The position numbers and the translations under genes are program-made. Positions 1-10,870 of a DNA stretch of 51,639 nucleotides are shown one piece after another. The first letter of the stretch is position 1. Every line of letters starts with the position of its first letter. Under the pieces are notes generated by a model that was not told the DNA's origin, searched no databases, and saw only the letters and a program-made list of their open reading frames with translations. Source of the DNA: Pholiota molesta (lineage: Eukaryota > Basidiomycota > Agaricomycetes > Agaricales > Strophariaceae); contig JACGCK010000282.1 in assembly GCA_014925825.1 (NCBI GenBank), forward strand, positions 1 to 51,639, in the 5' to 3' direction.

Positions 1-643
1 GATACAACATCGGCACCATCCGAGCGATCCATCAATACCTCTTCGGGAAATTCTGCTATAAACGTGAAAAGGCCAGCTTTCAAAAGAAAATTTAATCTAA
101 GAATTGGGAATAAAGTTGCTTTGGCCATATGTATTTTCTGAGGAGTTTAATATTTCATTTCGCTCAACTATTCCTATGTGGGTGCTCAAAATATACCTAG
201 TTCTTCCGAGTCGAGTTTGTTTGGAGCACTTTAGGAGCACTTCGAGTCCGCCGGCGGTATGTAAGAAGTACCAGTATATTATAGCAAGCGGGGCCAATAT
301 AGATTTCGGTATCCTTCCGTGCCACCACCACACTCGGACTCCGTTGCACAGTCGGGATTTCTCCTCTTTGAAAATACTACTTCAAGGATCAACGCTCATC
401 TTACAAGTAGATGTGTGCTATCTAGCGCATACGTTTTGATATCATCTGTGATAAGAAGAAATCAAGACTGCGACGTCGAGATTTCGCCGTTCACGAAGTT
501 CGAACTTCCGAGTCGGACCGTCGAACGGACGTTGGGGGAGACGGCCCGGCTCGGCGGTGATTTGCCGATAGCCGGAATTAAAAACCACATGACCAAGTGT
601 TATTTCTTTGTATTTACTTGCACCCTTAGGATCAAGCAACCAC

Positions 644-908
644 TTATTGCCTCGGGTCACTGTCTGCCCAAACTTGGTTTCCAACATATAGCAGGTGCGT
701 GCTTACGCCTTCCTTCTCCAAGCTATTCATCAAAGCTCGGTTATTGATGTACTTCACCTCCAGCCCATTGTATTGATTTCTATTTCGGAGACCTGATTCC
801 AGAATTTTCCTTCCGAATCCGAGGTGCCACCCGCCAATACCTTGAAAGAAGTGAATTTCAGCGGCAGCCAGTCAAACAGATCGTTGGGGTGATCTTTCAA
901 TAACTTGG
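644..908 (-). other. Unrecognised coding-like segment
   Basis: On the minus strand an open segment reads through AKLLKDHPNDLFDWLPLKF and on to NTMGWR. A GT donor follows there. An AG acceptor near 689 leads into STHLLYVGNQVWADSDPRQ and a TAA stop at 646-644. The amino-acid composition and splice sites look like real coding sequence, but I cannot place a start codon or recognise a family. It lies directly downstream of the lyase gene on the same strand, so it could be a small gene, the 3' part of a decayed gene, or a fragment. I see nothing else in bases 1-643. Confidence 0.25.
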
Positions 909-982
909 CTGGTATGGTAAGATCAAATTAAGTGTCATCTTTCCAAGATCTTTCCTAAATACGCGAAAGTTGAAAATCCATA

Positions 983-2448
983 TCAAGATTCTTTGTTTAG
1001 AATTCTAGCGACCATCTGCTCGCTCAAGCCCACGTAATTCGCAGGATTACAGCGAAACGCTAACTCCTCCTTTGTAATTCCAGACTTCTTTACAGCGTCA
1101 TTCTCCAGCAGGCGGTCAAATAACTTTTTTCTGGGGTCCAGTGCCGCTTCTCGACAGATGTCATAGACGAGGTCATGAGCGACTTGCCGACCTATTTTTC
1201 GACCGAGAGACATCATGACAGCTTCGCTGACGATTGCGCCATTCGTCAACTCCAGGTTCCTTTTCATGGCTTCAGGATCCACCTCCAGTCCTTGTAATAC
1301 CGATAGAGTGTGCCCCACCGCCGCGTGGGTCAAGGTTGAAATCTGGGGGAGCACGATCCATTCAATCTCCCAGGGCCCTGTGCTGCGCTCATGATCTTCC
1401 ACCATGGCATCGAAAAGCGCGGCACTCAGCTGGCGGACTGTGCTGGCAATGGATGTAATATACACGCTTGATATGGGGTTCCTCTTCTGGGGCATCGTGC
1501 TGCTCGATCCGCGGTGTGGGGCGTATGGTTCTGATACCTCGCCCACTTCGGTCTGCATGAGCAGCTTGACGTCGAAGGCAAACTTTGCACAGGTGCCTGT
1601 TACCAGCGCAAAGAACGCCCCCACCTCAGCAAAGCGATCTCGCTCGGTATGCCATGCGATTTCAGGAATAGCCAGGCCCAGCTCCTTTGCCAGTTCTTCT
1701 TGCACTTGGAACGCCTTGCCCGTGTCAGCGAGCGTTGCGAGGGTCCCAGCCGCGCCCCCAAACTGCACGACGAGAAGACGTGGCAAAATCTCCGCAAGGC
1801 GTTCTTGGTGCCTCTGGAAGGTGGCCAGCAGACGGGCCATTTTGAAGCCGAACGTCATGGGCACGGCCTGCTGCAAGTTCGACCGGGCTGCCATCGGCGT
1901 GGACGCGTATCGAGCCGCCAAATCTCGGAGAACCAGCACAATCTCCCCGAGGGCCTGCGACACCAGACGACAGGTATCACGTACTTGCAGCACGGTCGTT
2001 GTGTCCGTCACGTCCTTCAATTGAACGAAGGTCAATACAAATACCATAGTATAAATATACCCGCGTAGGTAATAAAACGGCCCTCCAGAAGAGAAGAGAA
2101 AACGTTCTTTCTCACCTGCGTTGTGGCACCCCAGTGGGCCCATTCTCCCATGCCTTCTTTGACTGCATTGACTGATCGAACCAGCTGCTTGACCATGGGC
2201 AGCACAGGATACCCGATTCTCTTGGTTTCAGCACCCAGCTCTTCCATGTCCATAAATTGCAGCGCACACTTCGCTTGGATAATATCGGCAGCCTCCTGCG
2301 GAATGATGGCCAGCCGCGCTTGGGCTCTGGCAAGGGCAGCCTCGAACTGGAGATAGTAGTGCGTGCGTTGGCCATCAGACCAGATCTCTGAGGATTCTGG
2401 GGTAGAGAATATGTGACGAAAAACTATGGAATCGGTTACCGAGGCCAT
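983..2448 (-). CDS. Fumarase/aspartase-superfamily lyase (3-carboxymuconate cycloisomerase / adenylosuccinate lyase-like)
   Basis: There are two exons (2448-2116 and 2014-983) and one 101-bp intron, coding for 454 aa. The intron falls between the Q and D of the conserved GATTQDVTDTT helix, which fixes the splice. The superfamily signature reads GSSSTMPQKRNP (around residue 270), the flexible substrate loop carrying the catalytic serine. The all-helical core and the C-terminal LSEQMVARIL fit the PcaB/PurB branch. Enzymes of this branch are homotetramers that eliminate fumarate or lactonise 3-carboxy-cis,cis-muconate. The MPQKRNP loop and the length near 450 favour a PcaB-like protein over eukaryotic adenylosuccinate lyase, but the substrate cannot be decided from sequence. 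No aromatic-degradation neighbours are present. It is transcribed in the same direction as the calcineurin gene upstream, about 500 bp away. Confidence 0.85.
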
Positions 2449-2946
2449 TTTCGTGGGTTGTGATATTGGGGAATGGGAACACGGATGGATGTATATGGGA
2501 GTCTAGCTTGAGGACCACCATGGACCACGTTTCCGATTGTAATCGTGATCCTGAGATGATATCATACACCCTCTTTCCTCTCCTTGTGATCGGGCTCAAG
2601 ATAATACTAATGATAGCAACTAACTAACTATGTTATCTTACATGCCGGAGAATCCAGCGGTGTTCATACATCCAAGGTATAACGAAGAGGACATCAACAA
2701 CCATGCCATTCTTTATGTATAGGCATGTATCGAAAAAATTCCTCACTATAAAATAAACTACGAAGCAGCTCACTCTACATCAATGATCCAAGAAGCGATA
2801 CAATTTGGGGGGGCGAGGGGATAAGAGTGAAGAAAACAAACACATGCAGTCCAGATCAGGGGGAAAGAAAGAGAAACGAAAGGCCGACGGTTTCAAACAA
2901 ACCTACAGATATTAGAAGACTTGACCCAGCACCACCCGCACCACAC

Positions 2947-5579
2947 TCAGCGCCCAGCAGCACGCCCCGCGTTCCCATTATAGCTGCTGCTGCCGCCGCT
3001 CCCACTGCTCGCACTCGACCCGATCGAGGACCCCGCCAGCCTGCTCGCGAGCCCATCCACCCCTGGCCCGTCGTCCTCCTCAATCCGGCCCTTCCCGTCC
3101 AGCACGCCCTGGATCAGCGACATCGTGCTCTCGATGCTCCGGCGCCGCGTGCTCGGGCTCGTCATCGTCGTGCCCAGGCTCGCCTGGCGCGCGTGCCCGC
3201 GCTTGAACGGCGTCGTCGGGCTCGCGGGGGACTGCAGCGGCGTCGGGCTGCCCGCCGACGGCGCGGACGCGGTGTTGATGCGGGCGAGGGTGGGGGAGCC
3301 GGCCGCGGGCGCCGCGTTGTCGGCGAGCGCTTTCTCGAGCGACTCGGCGACGCCGTTGGGCGAGACGGGTGCGGGCTGGGAGAACTCGGAGGGCGTGGTG
3401 GGCTGAGAGGAGAGGATGGCTTTTCCTTCTTCGGAATCGGCGTCGAAGAGGTCTGGGGGCAGGCGTTCGTTCTCGATATCTGATTTGCGGCTAATGGTGG
3501 CATTTTAGCTCCAGTCGACCAGAAGCGGAAAATGCAGGGTACTCACGCGTCATCGAAGCCATTGATAGCCTCTCTGATTCCTTCCGTCCCTGACGCAAGG
3601 GTGCCATAAGGAAGCTTATTGGACCCAGTCACGCTCTTCAACTCGGAAACCTTTTCTGATTCCTCCCTGCATACAGAAAACATGTATGAGCGGTAGCACG
3701 AGACTCGAAAGGTTGATCAGGACGAACCGGAGCAAGGCAAACACTCTCGCCATCCTGCCAACAGCCATGATCTTGTTCTTGATTATCTTCCTACGTTCAG
3801 CAGATTCCGCCGCAGCGACGGTGGGCGACAAGATTGCAAGATCGTCATCGCTTTGGTCGAGCTCTTCCTTGGTGCACGTATTGAGCACCGCGACCAACAT
3901 ATCAGTGACTAAATCAAGTATGGTATAATCAGCTAACATATTGTAGATGAGAGAATGACGCGTACTCTTTTCACCAACGAAAGGTAAACTCCATGTGAAT
4001 ACATCCATGAAGTTCGGCAGCCAGTATGGGTGTGGGGTATAATTGAACTGCCTGATGTTCATGACATTGCTTTCGTACTTCAGCACCGCAGCTTTGTTGC
4101 CATACACATCCAGATAATTGGGTGCAGAGAAAATGGTCATAACAGAGGGAAATCCTGTTGTCTTCGTTTTGCGATACATCCGATAACTAAAACAACCAGT
4201 CAACTACGCATTCACAGATCAGATTTCAAAGGACGTACCCAGCATCCTGTGCCTCGTGTGCTCGAATGATGGACAAAAGATTGTTTCGTTCGAGGAATTG
4301 ACACGCCGCTTGGTACCTAATTGCAGTGTTATCAGCCCCAGAACAGGGTAAAAAGAAAAATTCGTGACTTACGTGAAGAAGTACGAACAGCCTCGCACGT
4401 GGTTATGCACAAAGCTGTCCGTCGTTTTCTCCGAACCGAAATCCTCCACTGGATCCGCCCACAGGATATCGCACATCAGTCCGTGCGTTGGTGGCTCGCG
4501 GAAGCGATCAATCTACGCGATCGTCAGATTCATACCGATAGGGGGATCCGAATAGGTGAATACGCACAGCGCGGAGATCATCAAGGGTGTTGAGCTCGGG
4601 AGACAGTCCGCCGTGTATACAGAGGAACTGCTTGTTCATCACAGCGGCGAGAGGGAGGGCGCAGAAGGAGTCCATGCATGCATCGTATATACGTTCTGAA
4701 TACTTGTGCTTACCTGATTAGATGGAGGTGAGTTAGGGGCGACATATAAATTTTTGAGAAAGAGGCGCACATTCGAGTTTAAAGGTGAAGTAGTCAGTCA
4801 AATGTCGGCACTCATGATTACCGCGTAGCAGGAATAGGGAGTCGGGATACCAGATCTTCAAGGACCACAAATACAGCACACACTAGGAATTGGAAGTTAG
4901 AGCTGGCGAGGAACGCATAACCTGGCATCCGAACACACCTCGATACTGAAATACCCTCTATCCACGTAATCGCCCAGGAAGAGATAACGCGTATCCGCGG
5001 GACTGCCGCCCACTTCAAATAATTTCATCAAATCATACTGCCAGCCAAGATGAATTTCCCTGCACGAAAGTCATGGGCCAAGTCACGCACATATTGCCCA
5101 TGGATATCTCCACAAACTGGTCGAGCCCACGAAGGTTAGCATTGAGGTATCAACGTGACGGTAAAGATTGAACAACATACCCGTGATGGGGCATCGACCT
5201 GCAACACATTCCCCTCTTTTCTGAGGATATCGGTGCCTTTTTCCAATATCCATAGCGCCTGCTCCTCCGTCAGACGGCCCTCGCGATAGAAGTGGTTTTT
5301 GAGAAAGGCAATGTCGGGTTTCGTCCGGTCCTGGCCGTGCTTGTTAAAGAATTGCTCGGGGTAGGCTTGAACATCGCTGGTGCTTGTACCTACGCAGAGA
5401 TGTCGGATCAGACGACCACGACACGTATGACACGATGGGGCGATACGTACGTCTTTGACCACTCGCTCTTGGGTGCTAATGACGTTGCCATCCTCGAGGG
5501 TGTGCTGTGTAAAGTCAATGGCCGGGACAGGCTCCTTCACGTGGATCTTCTCCACGACCCGCTCGATGTGTGTGGTCAT
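2947..5579 (-). CDS. CNA1: Calcineurin catalytic subunit A (Ca2+/calmodulin-dependent Ser/Thr phosphatase)
   Basis: There are twelve exons, including a 26-nt exon at 5116-5091. The product is the PP2B phosphatase that, with calcineurin B, dephosphorylates Crz1-type factors in Ca2+ and stress signalling. Metal-site motifs are in order: GDIHGQ, GDYVDRG, RGNHE, then HGGLSPE and [13 protein letters not shown]. The calcineurin-specific loop SAPNYLDVY and the B-binding helix [14 protein letters not shown] follow. A calmodulin-binding region ([20 protein letters not shown]) comes next. The autoinhibitory stretch [20 protein letters not shown] precedes a Ser/Pro/Gly-rich tail. Exon 2 (5389-5181) appears to lack one base at each of two C4 runs: near 5361, before GAG CAA TTC, and near 5191, in the VDAP(I)T codons. 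Exons sum to 2005 nt as given and to 2007 nt (668 aa) with both bases, which restores the frame into exon 3. See findings for the sequencing-error versus decay question. Confidence 0.95.
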
Positions 5580-7248
5580 GACGAAGGTGGGTTTTGAGGG
5601 CGGTGGGTGTCTTCAGATAAGTGTTGGTATAAATGGCGATAGTGGAGGAGAAAAGAAAAGGTGGGCGTTGGAAGAAGAAGGTGTGGAGAAGGAAGGGGAT
5701 GCTGGCGTGACAGGAGCACCAAGCGAGCTGATCACCAGATTCGCCTTCGTGGCCACGCTAAATCGCAAGTTCACCGTCGAATTCGCTGAATCGCCCTGGC
5801 ACAACTGGGTATTCTGGGCCGTTGGGACGTTGAGGGGACCGAAGACTGTGGTGCGAGTTCAACAGCTTCGACGCTCTATCTCGAGGTCTCCTCGTGACAT
5901 TTATTATCGGATGGTACAGCTTCGGCTCTTGACATCTTTGTCTGCGCTACGCTATTTTGGCCACAGCTCGCCGGACTCTCACTGATCTAAATTCGCTCAT
6001 CGAACGCTGCTACACTTTCAAAATCCGAATTTCTCTTGGAATTCGATGCAAACAAATCCCTAGCTCCTTTGTTTGCCGCGACTCCGAGTCAACCAGCTGC
6101 CAAAAAGCCCTCGAGCGATACTTATCACGGAAAAACCACCGCGCTCAACCCTCACTAGGCCGCAAGGCCTCACTGTCCACTCCCCTTTCATTCCTCCTTT
6201 GTTTGCCGCCGAGTCTTCTTTTCTGCATGCAGACACTACTGCCCTGTCATATTTGGGACACGCTATATTTCGGTCATCACTGTATCAGCGCTCAGCGCTC
6301 TCCTCGGCCTTCGGGGCCAACTCGGAGCCAAGTCTACCTTTGAGCTGCAAAAGTCAACAAAGCAAACTTCACATGGCATTTGAACGTTTAAACCATCTAC
6401 AATGCTGTAACTTGCTAAACTTCTAATGTGCACTTGCTGGTACGGGAATTGCTCTCGGCTTTAAATCGACCAGTGGCTATGACTTGTAGCACATTTATAC
6501 AATGTGGTGGTCCTTTCTTGTTATAAACAGGTATCCGCCTTCGTATTCATTATTTAACTCCATCCGCCAGAAACTCGAGGAATCACAGAAAAACCTGCGA
6601 TGCCCAACCTTGACCACCCTCACATTCCACCCCTCCTGTTTCACATTCTCGAAATGCACACAGGAGGGTTCTTCCCTTGACGCACGATTCGCAGATCCGA
6701 GACTGAAAGCTGCCAGAGAGGACAGGGGAGAGCGCAAAGAATTCTCATTTGATGTCCGTCAGCCATAACCTTTCGAATTCAATCTATTCCGACTATAAAA
6801 GAATTGAACAGGGTTCCTTGTATTCGCAATTTCTTAGACTCTGGTAGTGCCAAGTGGTTTTGAAGCTTGTCACCATTTCTGTGGTGACTTCAAAATTGTA
6901 CAAATTTGTGCAGAGAAGGCCCCTACTCCATATTAGTCGTAGTGGGAATATATATTCGATTGTTGTAATAATAATATAGTGATGTGTCGAGGAACTGCGA
7001 GGCACTTGCAAAGAGGTTCTGATAAATTAGAATAAAGATACATAACTGGAAGAGGGATGATAATGAAGTGAACATATATGTCAAAATGAAGAGATAAATT
7101 CAAAGAGTATGGTACAAATGTCCTCCATAATAATTGTGTTAGCACGCGTGCAGGAGACAAGACACAGATATGGATATGATAGTGAATGCGGTTGGGATGC
7201 GGTATGGGTATATGCACGGCAATGTACGAAGGTGGAAATGTGTCCGGA
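5580..7248. other. Gene-poor interval upstream of calcineurin
   Basis: This holds the calcineurin promoter and then about 1.6 kb in which I can support no gene. Short open frames at 5984-6430 and 6495-6768 show no family signature, no coherent splice sites and no codon pattern that sets them apart from chance. Confidence 0.4.
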
Positions 7249-7400
7249 GATAGGCATAGGGAGGGCATAGGATAGGCATAGGCAACGCATAGGAGGGGGA
7301 GGGGCATAAGATAGGAAAAGGGAGGGCATAGGGAGGGTATAAGATAGGAAATACACAGGGAGGGCATAAGATAGGAAAGGGGTGGGCATAAGGCATACTT
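7249..7400. repeat. G/A-rich minisatellite
   Basis: This is an imperfect tandem array of a roughly 20-25 bp unit built from GGGAGGGCATAAGATAGGAAA and shorter variants such as GGCATAGGGAGG. About six to eight degenerate copies are visible. The opposite strand gives a long open frame rich in Pro, Ile, Leu and Cys only because of the repeat. It lies about 150 bp from the 3' end of the first NACHT-derived gene. Confidence 0.75.
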
Positions 7401-7559
7401 ACTATGGGCATACTAGTAATCAAGGTTATCTCGAAATTACTTATCTAACAAATCGTCTTCTTGCTGGCATGGTGCTTCAGCCTTATGCATGTGGGCCGGC
7501 CTACTTAGTCGTATTACGAGTGTAAGTGATTGCGACGGCCAAACCCACATAACAAAGCA

Positions 7560-8501
7560 TCATGCCCGAGCAAAAGACAGACCAACCAGAACAGATATCG
7601 CAGAATGCTTTTCAAGTTGAAATATGGCCAAAATCCGCGCTAGGAACGTATCTGGGGTTGGTGAGGTGAGAATTAAAACAAGAGGTGCGTCCCATTTTCG
7701 ATCATTGGAGATGGATTCTATGGCGTCGAAGACTCGTATACAGGCAGATTTCTCACTGACCTGCTGATGAGAGCCATCGACGACTACCGTTGATGCCCAG
7801 TGGCGTCTCTCGGGAAAGTCGTTTGCCGCCGCGATCCACGGTTTGACGATTAAATCTTGGATTTGTACCTCTGCCGTGCGAGTAAATATCAGTGGATCAT
7901 TGTCGATCGCGTCACCAACATGTCGAGAGATGGATGGGATCTTTCGGACCATTTGATAAATAATCGAGGCGATTATGCGGTATATGACTTCGTCCTCTCT
8001 AAAGGCGCTAGCGAAACATGGTTGGGTGGGTAGCATTATGCTGGAGAGCAAAGCACCGCGACTTTCCAATAGCCTAGAAGTTTTGAGTGCGATAATTCGC
8101 GAATGTTTAAAACTGGAAAAGTAGCGCCGCAGACTCCTTGCCTGGCCATCATGGGCTGTAGCTGATATGGCGGCGCTTACTACAATGTCGATCTCGGATT
8201 CGATGGTTGAAGAAAGATTGTACTCCGCCTCTTGCAATAGGCGATCGTGTATCTTTGAATCATAAAATAGCTCAGGGTCGACATGTGAAGATAAGACATC
8301 AAGCACTAGAAATGCAAAGCTTCATTCAAAATGTGGGCGGAGAAGAAAACCCGATGAAGTATTCTTACGTTTACGAGAGCTCGGGGGAGGGTTATTTACT
8401 GTCGTGAAGACTCCTCCATGAATCTGCACGGCCTTCTGTTCAGCGAACATAATGGACGGTTGTGAATATGTCCGTGGGCCACGAGAATTGTCCGCCGCCA
8501 T
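7560..8501 (-). CDS. NACHT-derived NLR-like protein, copy 1 (Walker motifs lost)
   Basis: There are two exons (8501-8369 and 8305-7560) and a 63-bp intron, coding for 292 aa with no frame break. The N-terminus ends in VQIHGGVFTTVNN, a form of the short glycine segment that precedes NACHT domains in many basidiomycete NLR-like proteins. A segment GALLSSIML...IYQMVRKIPSISRHVGDAIDNDPLIFTR...QIQDLIVKPW aligns by eye with the NACHT region after the P-loop. The P-loop itself is absent: SATAHDGQARSLR sits where GxxGxGKS should be. The Walker B strand reads VVVDGSHQQ instead of IDGLDEC. The protein stops about where NACHT would continue to its helical part, with no repeat domain. It may be a non-ATPase paralogue or a decaying gene. 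Family assignment is by my reading of motifs only. Confidence 0.6.
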
Positions 8502-8983
8502 AGGTGGAGCGGAATCGCGCGTTGGATGAACGCGAAGGGATGTGAAGGGACCTGTACTTATATATATGCTGGCACAGCCTGAGTAAATACCTTCATCGTG
8601 ATGTCCTTATCCAGGAGGCGCAAGTTCTAGTAGGTTCTAGTATAAAAATAATGCTACAGACCTGTATTATTATTAGCCAGTTGTTTAAACTCTCATCGAA
8701 AGGAGTGATCAGTGGTCACCGGTCACCGGTCAGCGCTCAGCGCCAAGCTAGGTTGATTATACGATACGATGTGTATTAAATGCGTGCCTCATACCTATGC
8801 TCCGATCAAGCTTACTACATCCTTCTCATATTCATATTCCTATTATTTTATGAGATATATATTTTAATGCTAGCCGCGTGGATGCCCGACTCGGAAGTTG
8901 GAACTTGAGAGACTCAGAAGGTGGAGGAATTTATACCATGTATTTAGAATTGAAGCGACATATACGTACGTCAGCCATCTGTG
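8502..8983. other. Upstream region of NACHT-derived copy 1
   Basis: AT-rich, with no gene visible. Pieces near 8560-8640 (TGCTGGCACA, then GCAAGTTCTAGTAGGTTCT) resemble, in decayed form, the spacer between copy 2 and UNC-50 at about 11970-12080. This supports an old duplication of gene plus upstream spacer. The stretch at 8715-8755 contains overlapping GGTCACCGGTCA / CAGCGC motifs. Confidence 0.4.
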
Positions 8984-9110
8984 TCCAAAATTACGCCCCT
9001 AGTACATATATGGCAAACTATGTTAGATTGACAGCGACACGATGCAGGCGGTAAAGAGGGGTAATAGCAGTGAGAGAAGAGGTTAGCGAGTCTGAAGAAA
9101 CTAAAAATAG
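8984..9110 (-). pseudogene. Relic of the UNC-50 last exon
   Basis: This minus-strand segment matches the last exon of the intact UNC-50 gene at 12326-12202. Shared blocks are CTCACTGCTATTACCCCTCTTTACCGCC (compare CTCACCACTTTTACCTCTCTTTACCGCC), then TCGTGTC and GTACTAGGGGC followed by a TTTTGG/TTTCTGG end. Indels and stop codons interrupt the frame; VLGAYFW has become VLGA-stop-FW. No other UNC-50 exon is present here. It is the far edge of the segment duplicated with the NACHT-derived gene. Confidence 0.7.
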
Positions 9111-9724
9111 AACGGTCATTGACAATCTAGCGCCGTCATTTGTACAAACAACCAGAATCCTCTAGGAATGTCCAAAATAGTCTATAAATGGCCAAATAAT
9201 GGCCCGTATAATGAATGGAGACTGTGCCACATGTGTATGTGCACGTTTGCCTCCTGGTGGCAGGATTTTAAAGATTCCGACACAAGCTGTACATGTCTCA
9301 TCCAAATCAGATCCAAATACACCTATCATTGCGATGTCAAATGCGAGCTCTACTAGGTTCTCATTAAGTACTCAATTCGTGGTGGCTTCTTTCTGTACGC
9401 GCTGATGACAGAGATCGCTATTAGATTTATTAGGAGCGTGAAATCGAACAATATGAGTTCTGGCGGATAACATATGTGGATTGATCCAAAGGTATTCGGT
9501 AACAGTTTATATCCAGCGCTATTGAGGAAACGAGGGCTAGGTATGGTGTTGATAAGGCTTATTAGATTGAACATCAATTCAAGACAAATTCAAGATATTG
9601 ATTCCAAATCTTGCCCAAATCAGCAATCTTGGACGTTGTGGAAATGTAAATATTCGTGCTCGAACTCCAACTGACATCGCTTAGCATTTCAAGTTCTAAA
9701 TAATTTAAGTAGCTTTACCTGGTC
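9111..9724. repeat. Diverged duplicate spacer (block A, first copy)
   Basis: Bases 9280-9400 match 11996-12095: CTGTACATGTC, CAATGTCAAATGC/GATGTCAAATGC, AGCTC..TAGGTTCTCA and ATTCAATTCG occur in the same order. Unlike copy 2, this block lies beyond the UNC-50 relic and not between it and the NACHT-derived gene. More than one duplication or a rearrangement is therefore needed. No gene is visible in the interval. Confidence 0.5.
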
Positions 9725-10746
9725 TGATTTACGCGGTGACCGTAAATCAGCCAGGGTCGCGTAAATCGAGTGCGGCAACGCTTACCGGCATGCGTCGGGC
9801 ATTGAAGCCTTTTGATGCGCTCGAGTTCTGTGCAAGGCGCGTACACGGGCAAGCAGAAAGACTCTGAAAGAGTGTATGGGCCACTGAATTTGACCCGTAG
9901 ACACTGTTGCATGCAGTGTAGACATTTCCGAATGAAAATAACACAGTGATGAGGTGATAATATTACTGGAAATGCGAAATTAGGTGTACCAAGGAGTTTT
10001 CAGGGTTCCTGGATGAAATTGACTGAGCATTTATGTGTGTGAAGAGGTAAAAAATGTGCCGCAGGCGCTGAAAATTATTCATAGTGTACAGAAACTAATC
10101 TATTGGCCTATACATCACCTATGCGCCCATTGATGACAGGGGAGACAAAAACGCACAGAAGCGCGCATAGGGGGCAAGGCGAATGTCGCGCGGCAGAGAA
10201 AATGATGCGCCGCGGCACGCAAATGACAGCGCGGGAACCATGGCGTGTAAATCAAGGCTAGCGAACAGCAGCAGCCGGGGGCCAGGGCCCCGCAGGCGAG
10301 CCAGCTAGCTCAATTGCGTAAATCAGGCTGTAAATCAAGCGTAAATCAGGCGTTCGTTTCTGTAAATCTTACGACGGTAAGTACTTACTTTGCCAAAATG
10401 TCTACTTACCTGCACTTACCGAACTGAACTGGCCGCGCCCGCCGTGAACTAGTCACTTCTCTCTTCATTTATTTCGGTATTCCGCGCATTTCTCCGCATT
10501 TTTGGCCCTTACAGTGCGTACACAAGCTAAATACATTAGACAAAGAGCTAAATTACTTTGACTGGTGTCGTCCCCCATAATAGCGGCCCCCCAGGACAGG
10601 CTGCGCGCGCATGCGCGCCGCGAAAAATGCCAGCGAGGCGCCCACGCACCCTGAATTTTAGCGCGCGCCGACCGCGGCGTGATCCGAGACACGGCGATCA
10701 TGCACGTGCACGCGGGATCGCGGCATTCCCCATCGAGCGTAAATCA
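9725..10746. mobile_element. Candidate non-autonomous element with GTAAATC motif clusters
   Basis: The roughly 1-kb unit starts with TGATTTACGC (9725-9734) and ends with its inverse GCGTAAATCA (10737-10746). Nine copies of GTAAATC or its complement fall inside, at 9726, 9742, 9761, 10247, 10318, 10330, 10341, 10362 and 10739. The first two form a 10-bp-arm palindrome (CTGATTTACG, 7-nt loop). The interior is richer in GC than both flanks and has no credible gene. Clustered subterminal motifs plus inverted ends suggest a DNA-transposon derivative, but I find no clear target-site duplication. The ends are therefore provisional. Confidence 0.4.
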
Positions 10747-10781
10747 TCCGGAATAAGTTATGTTATGTCACCAGTCTTAGA

Positions 10782-10866
10782 CTCCGCCAACCCACCTCCC
10801 TTCGCTTGATATGAAACGTAGAATACATAGATTTCATATCAAGCAAAGGGAGGTGGGTTGGCGGAG
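10782..10866. repeat. Long hairpin (35-bp inverted repeat, 15-nt loop)
   Basis: The left arm 10782-10816 begins CTCCGCCAACCCACCTCCCT. It is the reverse complement of 10832-10866 with a single mismatch (34 of 35). The loop is 10817-10831. It sits exactly between the GTAAATC-rich unit and the 3' end of NACHT-derived copy 2, and no equivalent exists at the 3' end of copy 1. It could be a fold-back element end, a breakpoint scar or a transcription-end structure. Confidence 0.9.
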
Positions 10867-10870
10867 ATGC

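Noticed and set aside
2827..3503. Long open frames on the plus strand over the calcineurin tail
   Set aside because: They are antisense shadows of the GC-rich, Ser/Pro-coding last exon of calcineurin, whose frame is fixed by the autoinhibitory motif.
5361..5450. An alternative intron (donor GTATCG, acceptor TTCAAG) that would keep calcineurin exon 2 in frame as KDVPYPEQFF
   Set aside because: It removes the family-typical APAMFKP segment, uses a weak acceptor, and does not fix the second break near 5191; two missing bases explain both and make the exon total divisible by three.
7139..7423. Pro/Ile/Leu/Cys-rich open frames on the minus strand
   Set aside because: They are translations of the minisatellite; three overlapping frames show the same repeated peptide.
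9725..10746. A defined target-site duplication for the GTAAATC unit
   Set aside because: Flanks TTACCTGGTC and TCCGGAATAA share no direct repeat; the exact ends therefore remain open.
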